Shown here: piece after piece, positions 16,919 to 26,309 of the stretch
Layout of the letters: each line of letters starts with the position of its first letter
Numbering within the stretch: the first letter of the stretch is position 1
Source: Bacteroidota bacterium
GTDB taxonomy: Bacteria > Bacteroidota > Bacteroidia > Bacteroidales > UBA12481
DNA length: 64,000 nucleotides
Direction of reading: 5' to 3'
Assembly (NCBI GenBank): GCA_018669475.1
Contig: JABHCC010000125.1
Span: 1 to 64,000, forward strand
The notes under the pieces: model-generated
Seen by the model: only the letters and a program-made list of their open reading frames with translations
The model's database searches: none
Told to the model about the DNA's origin: nothing
Position numbers and translations under genes: made by a program

Positions 16919-19360
16919 ATGAAAAAGCTGATTCTCAATGCTATTACTGCGCTTTGCCTGTCTATTATTCTTGTCTCTTGTCAGTCAGGAACTTTTCACT
17001 GGACAACAGATTATGTAAAGCTTTCAGTAAACAATAATGGATTTCTAACTGAATGGACCAATCTGGCAAGCTCAGAAACATATTATCCTGATCAGGCAGA
17101 ATCCCCCTTATTGCAAATCAGGAAAGACTCTGTTTATTATCAGCCTGACAATATGGTTAAGGGAGAAACAGAGGGTTTATTCATCCTCAGCTTTTCAGAC
17201 CTTGATATCAAAGCTCAGATAAAAGTTAGAGCTGAATCCAGTCACATTGTGTTTGAACTGGTTGAGTGTGACAAGGCAGATGAACTCGATTTGATCGTAT
17301 GGGGTCCTTATGCCAATACGATTAATCAAATCATTGGGGAGATAGTCGGTGTTGTTCGCGACAGCAGTTTTGCAATAGGTATTCAATCTCTCAATATCCG
17401 TACTCTGGGTGGCTTCCCAAGTCAGGAAAACGACCAGGATCCAAGTTATGATATTTTTGAAACGAATAGTTTGGTGGATGTATCTGATTCGCTGAGGGTC
17501 TTTTACCGCGGTCAAACTGCCCGCCATACAGACTATGGAAGCATTCTTCAGGCCTATTCACGAAATCGTAATAGTGAACGAATAATCTCTAATTGGAATC
17601 ACGACTATTATCTTGCTCCGGCATTTGAGGATAAAGGAATCCTTGGTTCCGCAATTGCTTTATTTGGAGCGCCAGCCTCAAAGGCTCTTGAGATTATAGG
17701 AAAGATTGAAATAGCCGAGGGCTTGCCCCATCCTATGATAGATGGAGAATGGGGAAAAACCGTACGATCAGCCTCTGCTTCCTACCTCATCATGAACTTT
17801 GGTGAAGAAAATCTTGAGGAGGCAATTGACCTGACCAAGAAAGCGGGCCTGAAATATCTGTATCATGGTGGTCCTTTCGTAAATTGGGGCCACTTTGATT
17901 TGAATGAAAAAGAGTTTCCTGAGAATTGGGAATCTCTGAAGGCATACGTAAAAAAAGCTGAGCAGGCTGGTATTCACCTGGGCTTACACACTCTTTCTAA
18001 CTTCATCACTACCAATGATCCCTATGTCACCCCGGTACCAGATGCAAGATTAGCAAAGGTAGGATCATCATCTCTGGCAAAAAGCACCAGCCCAACTAGT
18101 AAGGAAATCGAAATTGTTGACCCCTTGTTTTTCAATCAAATGAAAAACAACACTCTTCATGCTCTTATGATTGAAAATGAGATCATCCGCTATGAAAGTG
18201 TATCAGAATCTGCCCCGTGGATATTACGCAACTGTGAACGTGGTGCTTTCGGAACCCAGGCCTCAGCTCACGATGAAGGCCAATTGATTTCTAAATTAAT
18301 GGATCATGGATATCGTACTTTCTTAACCAATGCTGATCTGTCAAAAGAAGTCGCATTAAGAATAGCTGATCTTTATAACCAAACCGGAGTGCGTCAAATT
18401 TCTTTTGACGGACTTGAAGGAAATTGGTCCACTGGTATGGGTCAATACGGCAGACAACTTTTCGTTAAATACTGGTATGATGCTCTCAACAAAGATCTCC
18501 AGGGAACTGTAATAACTGATGCCTCCAACCCTGGCCATTATTTCTGGCATATGTATACCCGCATGAATTGGGGTGAGCCCTGGTATGCTGGTTTCAGAGA
18601 AAGTCAAACCCAATATCGCTTATTGAACCAGGCATTATTCCAGCGAAATCTTATGCCGTCAATGTTGGGTTGGTTTAAAATGACGAATGAAATAAGTCTT
18701 GAAGATATTGAATGGTTATTGGCCCGGGCGGCAGGTTTTAATGCAGGATTTGCCCTGGTGACCGGTCCGGAAATCGTACAACAACATGGTAAAGGTGCCT
18801 TAATGCTCGAAACCATCAAAATATGGGAGACTGCACGAATGGCAGGGGCTTTCCCTGATAAAATCAAAGCTGAACTTCAGGATATAAGCCAGGAATTTCA
18901 TCTTGAAAAGGCCGGATCAAACGCATGGCAGCTTTATAAGGCCACCCTGGTAAAAAGTAAATATAAAAATATTGATAAACAGCCGGGAGAACCCAATATT
19001 GTAAAAATGGAATTAAACAATCAGAATCCTGAACAAGCCCTGCATCTGATGCTCTCATCTCCCAAAGAATCAGGTCTCCAGAACATGCAAGTTGAGATCG
19101 ACAATTTCAGAAAAATCCTTCTGCCTCTTGATCTCCCACCCAATCACCATCTGAAATATACAGGAGGAAGCTATGTAGAATTGTATGATGCCAAATGGAA
19201 TCTTATTTCGACCGGACGAATCATTCAGGATCATTTCATTCTTGATCAGGGCAAGCATGAAATCAGCTTTAACGGTGAATTCACCTCTGAGGGTGGAGAG
19301 CTAAGTATCGAAATGCGAACCTGGGGTTTACCAGTACGCCTCTCCAGCAAGGCGGAATAA
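16919..19360 (+). CDS. Unclassified large lipoprotein with putative TIM-barrel glycosidase-like core
   Basis: The 813-residue protein has a lipoprotein signal to Cys21 (ILVSC). Residues about 25-270 look like a beta-sandwich of the galactose-mutarotase type (NNNGFLTEWTNLAS). Residues about 270-620 look like an (alpha/beta) barrel: KYLYHGGPFVNWGHF, then ISFDGLEGNW with acids at a strand end, then ITDASNPGHYFWH and the conserved TRMNWGEPWY. A C-terminal beta domain follows. I cannot place it in a named glycoside hydrolase family. Asp/Glu in FDGLEG are the best candidate catalytic residues (inference). The URO-D-like gene follows after 33 nt and is probably co-transcribed. Confidence 0.6.
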   Translation: MKKLILNAITALCLSIILVSCQSGTFHWTTDYVKLSVNNNGFLTEWTNLASSETYYPDQAESPLLQIRKDSVYYQPDNMVKGETEGLFILSFSDLDIKAQIKVRAESSHIVFELVECDKADELDLIVWGPYANTINQIIGEIVGVVRDSSFAIGIQSLNIRTLGGFPSQENDQDPSYDIFETNSLVDVSDSLRVFYRGQTARHTDYGSILQAYSRNRNSERIISNWNHDYYLAPAFEDKGILGSAIALFGAPASKALEIIGKIEIAEGLPHPMIDGEWGKTVRSASASYLIMNFGEENLEEAIDLTKKAGLKYLYHGGPFVNWGHFDLNEKEFPENWESLKAYVKKAEQAGIHLGLHTLSNFITTNDPYVTPVPDARLAKVGSSSLAKSTSPTSKEIEIVDPLFFNQMKNNTLHALMIENEIIRYESVSESAPWILRNCERGAFGTQASAHDEGQLISKLMDHGYRTFLTNADLSKEVALRIADLYNQTGVRQISFDGLEGNWSTGMGQYGRQLFVKYWYDALNKDLQGTVITDASNPGHYFWHMYTRMNWGEPWYAGFRESQTQYRLLNQALFQRNLMPSMLGWFKMTNEISLEDIEWLLARAAGFNAGFALVTGPEIVQQHGKGALMLETIKIWETARMAGAFPDKIKAELQDISQEFHLEKAGSNAWQLYKATLVKSKYKNIDKQPGEPNIVKMELNNQNPEQALHLMLSSPKESGLQNMQVEIDNFRKILLPLDLPPNHHLKYTGGSYVELYDAKWNLISTGRIIQDHFILDQGKHEISFNGEFTSEGGELSIEMRTWGLPVRLSSKAE

Positions 19361-19393
19361 ATATAAAAAAACATATCTGATAAACATTACGAA

Positions 19394-20422
19394 ATGACTG
19401 ACACTCAATGGCAAACGCTCCTCTCAGTTATCAATGGAGATAAGTTCAAACAGTACCCAACCGGATTTATTATTGACTCACCGTGGTTACCCAATTGGGC
19501 CGGAATGAGCATCATGGATTATTTCTCAAGCGAGGAGATGTGGTTCCAGGCCCACCTGAAAGCTGCAAAAACTTTCCCTGAAACAATTTTTCTACCTGGC
19601 TTTTGGTCAGAATTCGGTATGTGCACTGAGCCATCTGCCTTTGGTGCCCGCTGCTCTTTTCCCGAGAATGAATTTCCTCATGCTCATAAAATAATTAATA
19701 ATGCAAATGAGATTGACAATCTTTCCCTGCCGGATGCAAGGAAAGACGGGCTGCTTCCATTTATGTTAAAACGACTGGAGCATAACAGAGCAAAAATGGA
19801 AAAAGAAGGATATAGAATCCGGTTTTCTGTTTCAAGAGGCCCTCTTAACATTGCCACTTATCTCATGGGGACTACTGAATTTCTGATGCTAATGATGATG
19901 GATAGTAAAAGATGCCATACATTGATACGAATCATCACTGATTTCTTAATCCAATGGCACGATTTACAGAAAAACCGCTTTCCAGAGATAGATGGAATTA
20001 TGATGCTCGATGATATTGTAGGTTTCGTTAGCCGTGAACAATTTGAAGAATTCGGACTCCCATATTTCAAAGAACTATACAAACGAGAACTTAGTGTTAA
20101 ACTCCTACATAATGATGCTCCTTCGCGTGAATCAGCCCCATTACTACCCGAAATGGGAGTTAATCTCTTCAACATGGGTATTGATGTAAGCATACCTGAA
20201 TTGCTGGATATCACTGATAACAAGGTAGCCTTCTTAGGAAACCTTCCGCCAAGGGATGTACTGGCTGCAGATACTCCGGAGCTTGTATATGCAAAAACGA
20301 GGGAGTTAATCCAATCCTTCGAGGGGAAAAGCAGAATATTACTATCCTGTGGTGGTGGAATGCCTCCCGAAGTTTCAAGCGAAAATATTCAGGCAATGAT
20401 TAATGCTGCCCAAAGTTTTTAG
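19394..20422 (+). CDS. Uroporphyrinogen decarboxylase-fold protein, non-haem subfamily
   Basis: The 342-residue protein matches the URO-D/MtaA fold, with GPLNIATYLMGTTEFLMLM, a MMLDDIVGF segment and the C-terminal LLSCGGGMPPEVSSENIQAM. It lacks the N-terminal Arg-rich signature of true HemE. The HxC zinc motif of methylcobamide:CoM methyltransferases is replaced by LLHNDAP, leaving one Cys in SCGGG. It is therefore unlikely to be a haem enzyme or a canonical corrinoid methyltransferase. Its position 33 nt after a large putative glycosidase-like lipoprotein suggests a role in catabolism of that substrate's product (inference). Confidence 0.7.
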   Translation: MTDTQWQTLLSVINGDKFKQYPTGFIIDSPWLPNWAGMSIMDYFSSEEMWFQAHLKAAKTFPETIFLPGFWSEFGMCTEPSAFGARCSFPENEFPHAHKIINNANEIDNLSLPDARKDGLLPFMLKRLEHNRAKMEKEGYRIRFSVSRGPLNIATYLMGTTEFLMLMMMDSKRCHTLIRIITDFLIQWHDLQKNRFPEIDGIMMLDDIVGFVSREQFEEFGLPYFKELYKRELSVKLLHNDAPSRESAPLLPEMGVNLFNMGIDVSIPELLDITDNKVAFLGNLPPRDVLAADTPELVYAKTRELIQSFEGKSRILLSCGGGMPPEVSSENIQAMINAAQSF

Positions 20423-20473
20423 TAAACTTTTCAAACCTGAAGTTGTACAGTAATAAATCATAAGACCTGAATT

Positions 20474-22267
20474 GTGAGAGACAACTTGAAATACGACAAA
20501 ATAAAGAGACGTAAGATTACCCGAAAAGGATTATTCAATGTCTGGAAATTATTCGGATATATAAAGCCATATCGCTTAGAATATGGATTGGGACTATTCT
20601 TTCTTCTGGGAGCCAGCTTAGCCAATCTGGCATTCCCAAAACTGTTAGGCGACCTTGTCAACTCTGGCAATACGGGCCAATTGAATAATGACCTGAGCAA
20701 TCTTATCATATTACTTGTGATTATACTGATTGTCCAGGCTCTGTTCAGCTATTTCAGAACTGTTCTTTTTGTGAATGTCACAGAAAAATCAATGGCCGAT
20801 CTGCGTCGCAAAACATACAGTCATCTGGTTAAACTTCCCATGCGTTTTTTTGACAAAAACAGGGTTGGTGAATTAAATAGCCGCATTTCAGCCGATGTAT
20901 CTCTGGTGCAGGAAACTCTCACTTCTACTCTAGCTGATTTCATCCGGCAGGTCGTCATAATTTCAGGAGGAATAATCCTTTTGCTTTCTATTGTTCCTCA
21001 ACTCACCTTGTTCATGCTTGCCATTTTACCTGTTGTAGTGATACTGGTATTTTTCTTTGGGCGCTTCATCCGCAGGTTTTCAAAAGATGCTCAAAAAAAA
21101 GTGGCTGAATCCAATACCATTGTAGAAGAAACTCTACAGGGAATAACAAGTGTAAAAGGATATACTAATGAGTTTTTTGAGATTGCACGTTACCATAAAA
21201 AAATTCTGGAAGTTGCCCAAATCGGGATGAAAAGTGGTCGTTATCGTGGAGCATTCTCAGTATTTTTGATACTCAGTGTGTTTGGATCACTCGTTGCAGT
21301 AGTATGGAAAGGGGCGATATTGATGTCACAGGGTGAAATGCTGGCAGGAGATTTATTCAGCTTTGTCATTTACTCAGCCTATATAGGAGGTAATATTGGT
21401 GGAATGGCTGCTGTTATAACAAGAATGCAAAGATTTATTGGAGCTACTGAGGATCTGTTTGAGATTTTTAATGCAGAAGAAGAAACAATTACTCAGGTTT
21501 CCACTGATTCTGAATCAGCAAACCGCCTGACTGGTGAAATTTCATTTGAGAATCTAAGCTTTGCTTACCCATCCCGAAAAGATGAAATGGTTCTTCAATC
21601 CATCAATCTTACAATACGGCCAAATCAAATGATTGCCCTGGTGGGGCCCAGCGGTGCAGGAAAATCTTCCATCGCAAATCTGATCCTACGCCTGTATGAA
21701 CCTACAGATGGAAAAATTATGTACGACAAGCATCCGGCAGGTGATTATGAACTATCTGACATAAGGAATCATATTGCATTAGTTCCTCAGGATATATTTC
21801 TGTTCGGTGGTTCAATCAGGGAAAATATTGCTTATGGCAAACCTGGAGCCTCTGAAGATGCAATCCGGAAAGCCGCAGAGAAAGCCAATGCCTGGGAGTT
21901 CATCAGTAGATTTCCCGACGAGCTGGAAACTATTGTAGGAGAGCGAGGAACGCAACTATCAGGAGGTCAAAGACAACGCATAGCCATTGCTCGGGCAATC
22001 CTTAACGATCCCAGAATTCTAATTCTGGACGAAGCAACTTCATCCCTGGATGCAGAATCTGAAAAATTAGTACAGGAAGCACTTGAGAAGCTAATGATTG
22101 GCAGAACCTCAATTGTTATTGCTCATCGCCTGTCAACTATTCACCGGGCTGACCAGATATTTGTATTGGATCAGGGAAGCATAGTTGAGCTTGGAACACA
22201 TAAAGAATTAATGGAGAAAACTGAGGGAGTTTATCGCAAATTAAATGAATTGCAATTAATCCAGTAG
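20474..22267 (+). CDS. ABC exporter, fused membrane and ATPase domains (MsbA type)
   Basis: A half-transporter of 597 residues. A six-helix membrane domain (about 30-320) is followed by a nucleotide-binding domain with GPSGAGKSS (Walker A), LSGGQRQRIAIARAIL (signature) and ILILDEATSSLD (Walker B). It probably works as a homodimer exporting lipid, peptide or drug. The start is GTG at 20474; no in-frame ATG lies before the first membrane helix. The DUF5655 gene begins 3 nt after its stop. Confidence 0.92.
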   Translation: MRDNLKYDKIKRRKITRKGLFNVWKLFGYIKPYRLEYGLGLFFLLGASLANLAFPKLLGDLVNSGNTGQLNNDLSNLIILLVIILIVQALFSYFRTVLFVNVTEKSMADLRRKTYSHLVKLPMRFFDKNRVGELNSRISADVSLVQETLTSTLADFIRQVVIISGGIILLLSIVPQLTLFMLAILPVVVILVFFFGRFIRRFSKDAQKKVAESNTIVEETLQGITSVKGYTNEFFEIARYHKKILEVAQIGMKSGRYRGAFSVFLILSVFGSLVAVVWKGAILMSQGEMLAGDLFSFVIYSAYIGGNIGGMAAVITRMQRFIGATEDLFEIFNAEEETITQVSTDSESANRLTGEISFENLSFAYPSRKDEMVLQSINLTIRPNQMIALVGPSGAGKSSIANLILRLYEPTDGKIMYDKHPAGDYELSDIRNHIALVPQDIFLFGGSIRENIAYGKPGASEDAIRKAAEKANAWEFISRFPDELETIVGERGTQLSGGQRQRIAIARAILNDPRILILDEATSSLDAESEKLVQEALEKLMIGRTSIVIAHRLSTIHRADQIFVLDQGSIVELGTHKELMEKTEGVYRKLNELQLIQ

Positions 22268-22269
22268 AA

Positions 22270-22677
22270 ATGACATGGACATGTCCGAATTGTAAAAGAT
22301 CATTTTCGCGCAACAAACAATGGCACTCTTGCGAAAAGCATGATATGAATGATCTGTTTACTAATAAACCAGCTATTATCCGGGATTTATACGATGAGCT
22401 TATCAGCCAAATAAAAAAAATTGGCCCAATGGATATTCATGCCGGGAAATGGAATATTACTTTACGCTCTGGTTCAACCTTCTTCTCAGTTAATCCTGAA
22501 AAAACCTATCTGGGCATTGTTTTCGTACGCGATGAAGCTCTTGATGATTTTCCAGTATATCAATGCCATCAATACTCCAAAAACCGTTGGAGCAATCATG
22601 TCAAAATCGAAGACTTCGATGAAATCGACAAGCAACTTTTAGGCTGGATCCGTGATGCTTATGAGATATGCAAGTAG
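22270..22677 (+). CDS. Small DUF5655-type protein with N-terminal zinc-ribbon-like motif
   Basis: The 135-residue protein opens with WTCPNCKRSF...WHSCEKH, a CxxC...CxxH arrangement that could bind zinc. A compact alpha/beta domain follows with the conserved SGSTFFSVNPEKTYLGIVFV and HVKI motifs of DUF5655-type proteins. These bind DNA-unrelated ligands of unknown nature. It follows the ABC exporter by 3 nt and is probably co-transcribed. No catalytic function can be assigned. Confidence 0.7.
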   Translation: MTWTCPNCKRSFSRNKQWHSCEKHDMNDLFTNKPAIIRDLYDELISQIKKIGPMDIHAGKWNITLRSGSTFFSVNPEKTYLGIVFVRDEALDDFPVYQCHQYSKNRWSNHVKIEDFDEIDKQLLGWIRDAYEICK

Positions 22678-22694
22678 GAATCTGAATATAAGCT

Positions 22695-23570
22695 TTAGTA
22701 GGTCTCGGTCATATCTTCATCCACTACAAGAATAAAATCACCAAGGCCCTTGTTATCCTCTTCCAATAAATGAACATCAGCCTGGCTAACTGTATGTATC
22801 ACCTGGATGTTAAGGCCAGGAACCATTTGATTAACAAACCATATAGTTCCCTCATGATTTTGTGAATGATAAGATCCATTAAAATGTAAAATCTGCTTAC
22901 CTGAAATAAACTCCTTAAGAATAAAGAAAGCCATTGTTACATCTTTAAGGGCCTGTGCTTTAGGGAGATTAGCTGTTACATGAGCTGGCATTCCTCCACC
23001 GCCCATATTGAGCATCTCCTTATAACAAGCTACTTCAGGATCATACTGAATGGGTAAAGGGGCAAAAAATGATTGTCCCTGAACTGAAACTGAGCTCAAT
23101 ACCTCGAACCCTCCTTTAGAAACTATATTTGCATAACGACGTGGAACGTTGGCTGCAATAAATTTAAGGCCTTTGTCTTTGGCAAATTCAACCAATGGTT
23201 TGTAATCGGTTTTATAATTAGGCCACAAACGACATTCTGCCTCAAATTTCGATCGGGAAATAAGTCCGCTAAGATATTCATCAAGAATTATCTGGTTATC
23301 TGACTCAAACATTTCTGCTGACAGAATCAGATTCTCTTTATGCTTTTCATATAATGAGTTGGTTAGCTCTATCTGTAGCCAGTGAGCAATTGTATTATTA
23401 TGTAGTTCACCGAAAAAAACAAGATCAGCAGGCTGGATTACCTCGAGCATTTGGTCATATGTTACAGGTGAACCTTCAGCTGTAAATAATTGATAAGCTT
23501 TTTTATCCTGAGCAAAAGAGATTGTAGTCAACAGGGTCAGGCAAAACGAAATTAGTAGTGTTCTGTTCAT
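22695..23570 (-). CDS. ChaN-like (DUF399) exported protein
   Basis: A signal peptide ending near residue 20 (TISFAQD) precedes a domain with VFFGELHNN, the conserved ChaN motif. AEMFESDNQIILDEYLSG and FNGSYHSQNHEGTIWF follow. ChaN of Campylobacter is a haem-binding lipoprotein, and related proteins resemble the EreA/haem-binding fold. The protein lacks a lipobox here. A haem or iron role is family knowledge only; nothing adjacent supports it. Confidence 0.82.
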   Translation of the reverse strand: MNRTLLISFCLTLLTTISFAQDKKAYQLFTAEGSPVTYDQMLEVIQPADLVFFGELHNNTIAHWLQIELTNSLYEKHKENLILSAEMFESDNQIILDEYLSGLISRSKFEAECRLWPNYKTDYKPLVEFAKDKGLKFIAANVPRRYANIVSKGGFEVLSSVSVQGQSFFAPLPIQYDPEVACYKEMLNMGGGGMPAHVTANLPKAQALKDVTMAFFILKEFISGKQILHFNGSYHSQNHEGTIWFVNQMVPGLNIQVIHTVSQADVHLLEEDNKGLGDFILVVDEDMTETY

Positions 23571-23612
23571 AATTAGATTTATGTCGAAATTACAAGAGTT
23601 CTGTTCAAAATT

Positions 23613-25019
23613 CTAGTCAAAGAAAGCAAAATATTCCTTGGCATTGCCATATGAAACTCGTGAAACCAAGTGACCGACTAAATCCATATCATCCGGGAGG
23701 AGACCTGATTTCATTTCATTACCAAGTATATTACACAGAATTCGTCTGAAATACTCATGCCTTGGATATGACAGAAAGCTTCTGGAATCAGTTAACATCC
23801 CAACAAAACGGCTCAATAATCCCAAATTTGACAGGGCATTCATCTGCTTTTCCATTCCATCTTTCTGATCCAAAAACCACCAGCCCGATCCAAATTGCAT
23901 TTTACCTGCCGTGCTACCATCCTGGAAGTTCCCAATCATGGATGCCAGAACATGGTTGTCATTAGGATTCAAATTATACAAAATTGTTTTTGTCAACTGA
24001 TTACTTTGATCCAGGCTGTCTAAAAACCTGGAAAGAGAAGCAGCTACAGGTAAGTCTCCAATAGAATCAAAACCTGTATCAGGGCCAATTGCCTCGAACA
24101 TCCTTGTACTGTTATTCCGCAGTGCTCCGTAATGGAACTGCTGAACCCATCCTTTTTTGTGATCCATTCGTGCAAGTTCAGAGAGAATACCTGTCTGAAG
24201 TTTTGCTTTCATACTATAAGACAATTCTTTGCCTGTCACTACATTACTAAAAATGACCTCCAGTTCTCTCACATCGGCTCGTGACCACAAGAAGGTGCTT
24301 AAGCCATGGTCAGATAACCTGCATCCCCTCGAATGGAAATAATCATGACGTATTTCAAGTGCCTGCAACAAATCCTGATACGACTTAATTGGCAAACCAG
24401 CTTTCCCTGAGAGTTGCTCCAGATATTTACAATAAGTACGACTATCCACAATATTAGTGGCCTTGTCTGGCCTGAAGCTTGGCAATACTTTTACTTCTAA
24501 ATCTGATCTTGCGATTCTTTGATGGGCATCCAGATCATCAATCGGATCATCCGTTGTGCAAACAACTTCAACATTCATCTTTCTCAGCAAATTCTGACAA
24601 CTGAATTCAGGCAGAGACAAGTGCTCATTACAGTGATTATATATATCATCTGCATTGTTCGCATTTAGCAATTGATTGACCCCAAAATACCGTGATAGTT
24701 CCAGATGGGTCCAATGGTAAAGTGGATTTCTAAGAGTAAAAGGTACCGTTTCTGCCCATTTTTTGAACTTTTCACGGGGATTTCTATCTCCTGTGCAAAA
24801 GTCCTCTGAAATCCCATTGCTGCGCATGGCCCGCCATTTGTAATGGTCTCCGTTGAGCCATACTTCTGTAAGATTCTCAAATTTGTGATCTGAAGCAATT
24901 AAATCCGCATCCAGATGGCAATGATAATCAATAATTGCCTGATCTTTAGCATACTTATGATATAGCTCTACTGCCTGATCAGTTTGAAGTAAAAAGTTCT
25001 CATGAATAAATTCTTTCAT
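23613..25019 (-). CDS. uxaC: Glucuronate isomerase
   Basis: This is uronate isomerase (468 residues), an amidohydrolase-superfamily TIM barrel. The metal/substrate motif DYHCHLDADLIASD, the TTDDPIDDLDAHQ segment and the SRFVGMLTDSRSFLSYPRHEYFRRIL C terminus are diagnostic. It interconverts D-glucuronate/D-fructuronate and D-galacturonate/D-tagaturonate. It lies 12 nt after uxaE, forming a short operon for uronate entry. UxaB/UxuA/UxuB genes are not in the window, so the lower pathway must be elsewhere. Confidence 0.95.
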   Translation of the reverse strand: MKEFIHENFLLQTDQAVELYHKYAKDQAIIDYHCHLDADLIASDHKFENLTEVWLNGDHYKWRAMRSNGISEDFCTGDRNPREKFKKWAETVPFTLRNPLYHWTHLELSRYFGVNQLLNANNADDIYNHCNEHLSLPEFSCQNLLRKMNVEVVCTTDDPIDDLDAHQRIARSDLEVKVLPSFRPDKATNIVDSRTYCKYLEQLSGKAGLPIKSYQDLLQALEIRHDYFHSRGCRLSDHGLSTFLWSRADVRELEVIFSNVVTGKELSYSMKAKLQTGILSELARMDHKKGWVQQFHYGALRNNSTRMFEAIGPDTGFDSIGDLPVAASLSRFLDSLDQSNQLTKTILYNLNPNDNHVLASMIGNFQDGSTAGKMQFGSGWWFLDQKDGMEKQMNALSNLGLLSRFVGMLTDSRSFLSYPRHEYFRRILCNILGNEMKSGLLPDDMDLVGHLVSRVSYGNAKEYFAFFD

Positions 25020-25031
25020 AATCTTCGCGTT

Positions 25032-26267
25032 TTAGAAAAGGCGTTTAATATGTCTTTCAAATAAATTTTCTTCCACTTCTCTTGCAATAATCAGTTCATT
25101 CCTTTTCAGAGCCTGTCGAAATTCATCCCCTCTTTCTGCTGCCAGTTTATATGCTACATGCATTAACTGTCGCATGCTTGGATTATAAGATGAGTTGTCA
25201 GGTATATGCCTGAAAGCTGCGCTAGTCTCTTCACTACTCCATTTATCAATGTTTTGCGGTAAATCTTCTTTCTTTATATCAATCACATCAGCATAAGGGC
25301 TACAAAGTTCATGTTGGCGTAAATATGCCTCCTTATATATTTCCTTGACCATCAGAAGACTTTGTGAATCACCCTTTGAAAGACCGATAATCTCCTCGAG
25401 CCAGGTAGTACCAGCCGTTTTTACATGTATCCCCATGTCATGCTTTCTGATCAGTTCACCTATAATGGGATATATGCTGAACTTATCTGATCCTGAGTGA
25501 ATAGATAACTTTAAATCAGACGGTAATCCAAATTCTTCAATTGCATATTTGATTACTAAAAGGTCTGATTCGAATTCCTCTCTGAATAACTCCAGATCAC
25601 CAACATAATCAACTCCTTTGTTGAACCTGCCCGAGAATTTGGGTGCAATTGTTCGTACTGGTATCTTATACTCAGCTAAAAGGGCAAGAATAATTAATAA
25701 CTCATTAGGGCTTTGCGGTGTATCGACCTCATCCATTGACACCTCTGCAATAAAATTATCCGTGCCTTTCTTTTCAACGATATAAGCATACAATTCACTC
25801 GCCGCCTCAATGGCCAGCAGATAATTCCTGAGAACTTCTTCGAGGAAATCATCCGGGAGGAGTATAGCTTTATCCAAACCCGCAATATTAACAGTTTTTT
25901 CCAGTTTTGAAATCATCGCCCTGCCCCGTGCTATTTGATCAGAATCGGGTACATTTCCAATATAGGCTGCAACATCCAGAGTAAAAAAATCAGAGTGATC
26001 AATGAAGGGATCAACGCTTTCCATATTTATGTGATCAGCATCAACAAAATATGGATTATCGAATCCTGAATCCTTTATCGCCTGATCAGCTTCCAGCCTT
26101 ACTGAAACAGGTAAGGTGCCAATAATTTGATGTTCGCGGTTTGACTTGTTCCATACTGGAGTTAGATCAAGGCCTATATCACGAGCCTTAATAATGGCTG
26201 CCAATTGTGCTTTTCCCTGATAAGCGAAACGATCTCCTGTACCAAATGAATATTTTCCTAGTTCCAT
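25032..26267 (-). CDS. uxaE: Tagaturonate epimerase
   Basis: The protein (411 residues from the chosen start) matches the UxaE family, with MELGKYSFGTGDRFAYQGKAQ at the N terminus, LSIHSGSDKFSIYP in the middle and KTAGTTWLEEIIGL near the C-terminal third. UxaE epimerises D-tagaturonate to D-fructuronate. Paired with UxaC, this lets galacturonate join the glucuronate branch. I choose ATG 26267 because the upstream extension (MRTRKTNYYIT) would run into the LacI-type operator and has no family match. Confidence 0.92.
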   Translation of the reverse strand: MELGKYSFGTGDRFAYQGKAQLAAIIKARDIGLDLTPVWNKSNREHQIIGTLPVSVRLEADQAIKDSGFDNPYFVDADHINMESVDPFIDHSDFFTLDVAAYIGNVPDSDQIARGRAMISKLEKTVNIAGLDKAILLPDDFLEEVLRNYLLAIEAASELYAYIVEKKGTDNFIAEVSMDEVDTPQSPNELLIILALLAEYKIPVRTIAPKFSGRFNKGVDYVGDLELFREEFESDLLVIKYAIEEFGLPSDLKLSIHSGSDKFSIYPIIGELIRKHDMGIHVKTAGTTWLEEIIGLSKGDSQSLLMVKEIYKEAYLRQHELCSPYADVIDIKKEDLPQNIDKWSSEETSAAFRHIPDNSSYNPSMRQLMHVAYKLAAERGDEFRQALKRNELIIAREVEENLFERHIKRLF

Positions 26268-26289
26268 TGTTATGTAATAATTCGTTTTC

Positions 26290-26303
26290 CGTGTACGCAC
26301 ACG
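26290..26303. promoter_or_regulatory. LacI-type operator between uxaE and its regulator
   Basis: CGTGTACGCACACG is a 14-bp inverted repeat with a central CG and one mismatched pair, the form recognised by LacI/GalR-family proteins. It lies 22 bp upstream of the uxaE start and a few bases before the divergent LacI-family gene. It probably lets that regulator control both directions in response to a uronate intermediate (inference). Confidence 0.6.
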
Positions 26304-26309
26304 AAGTTC

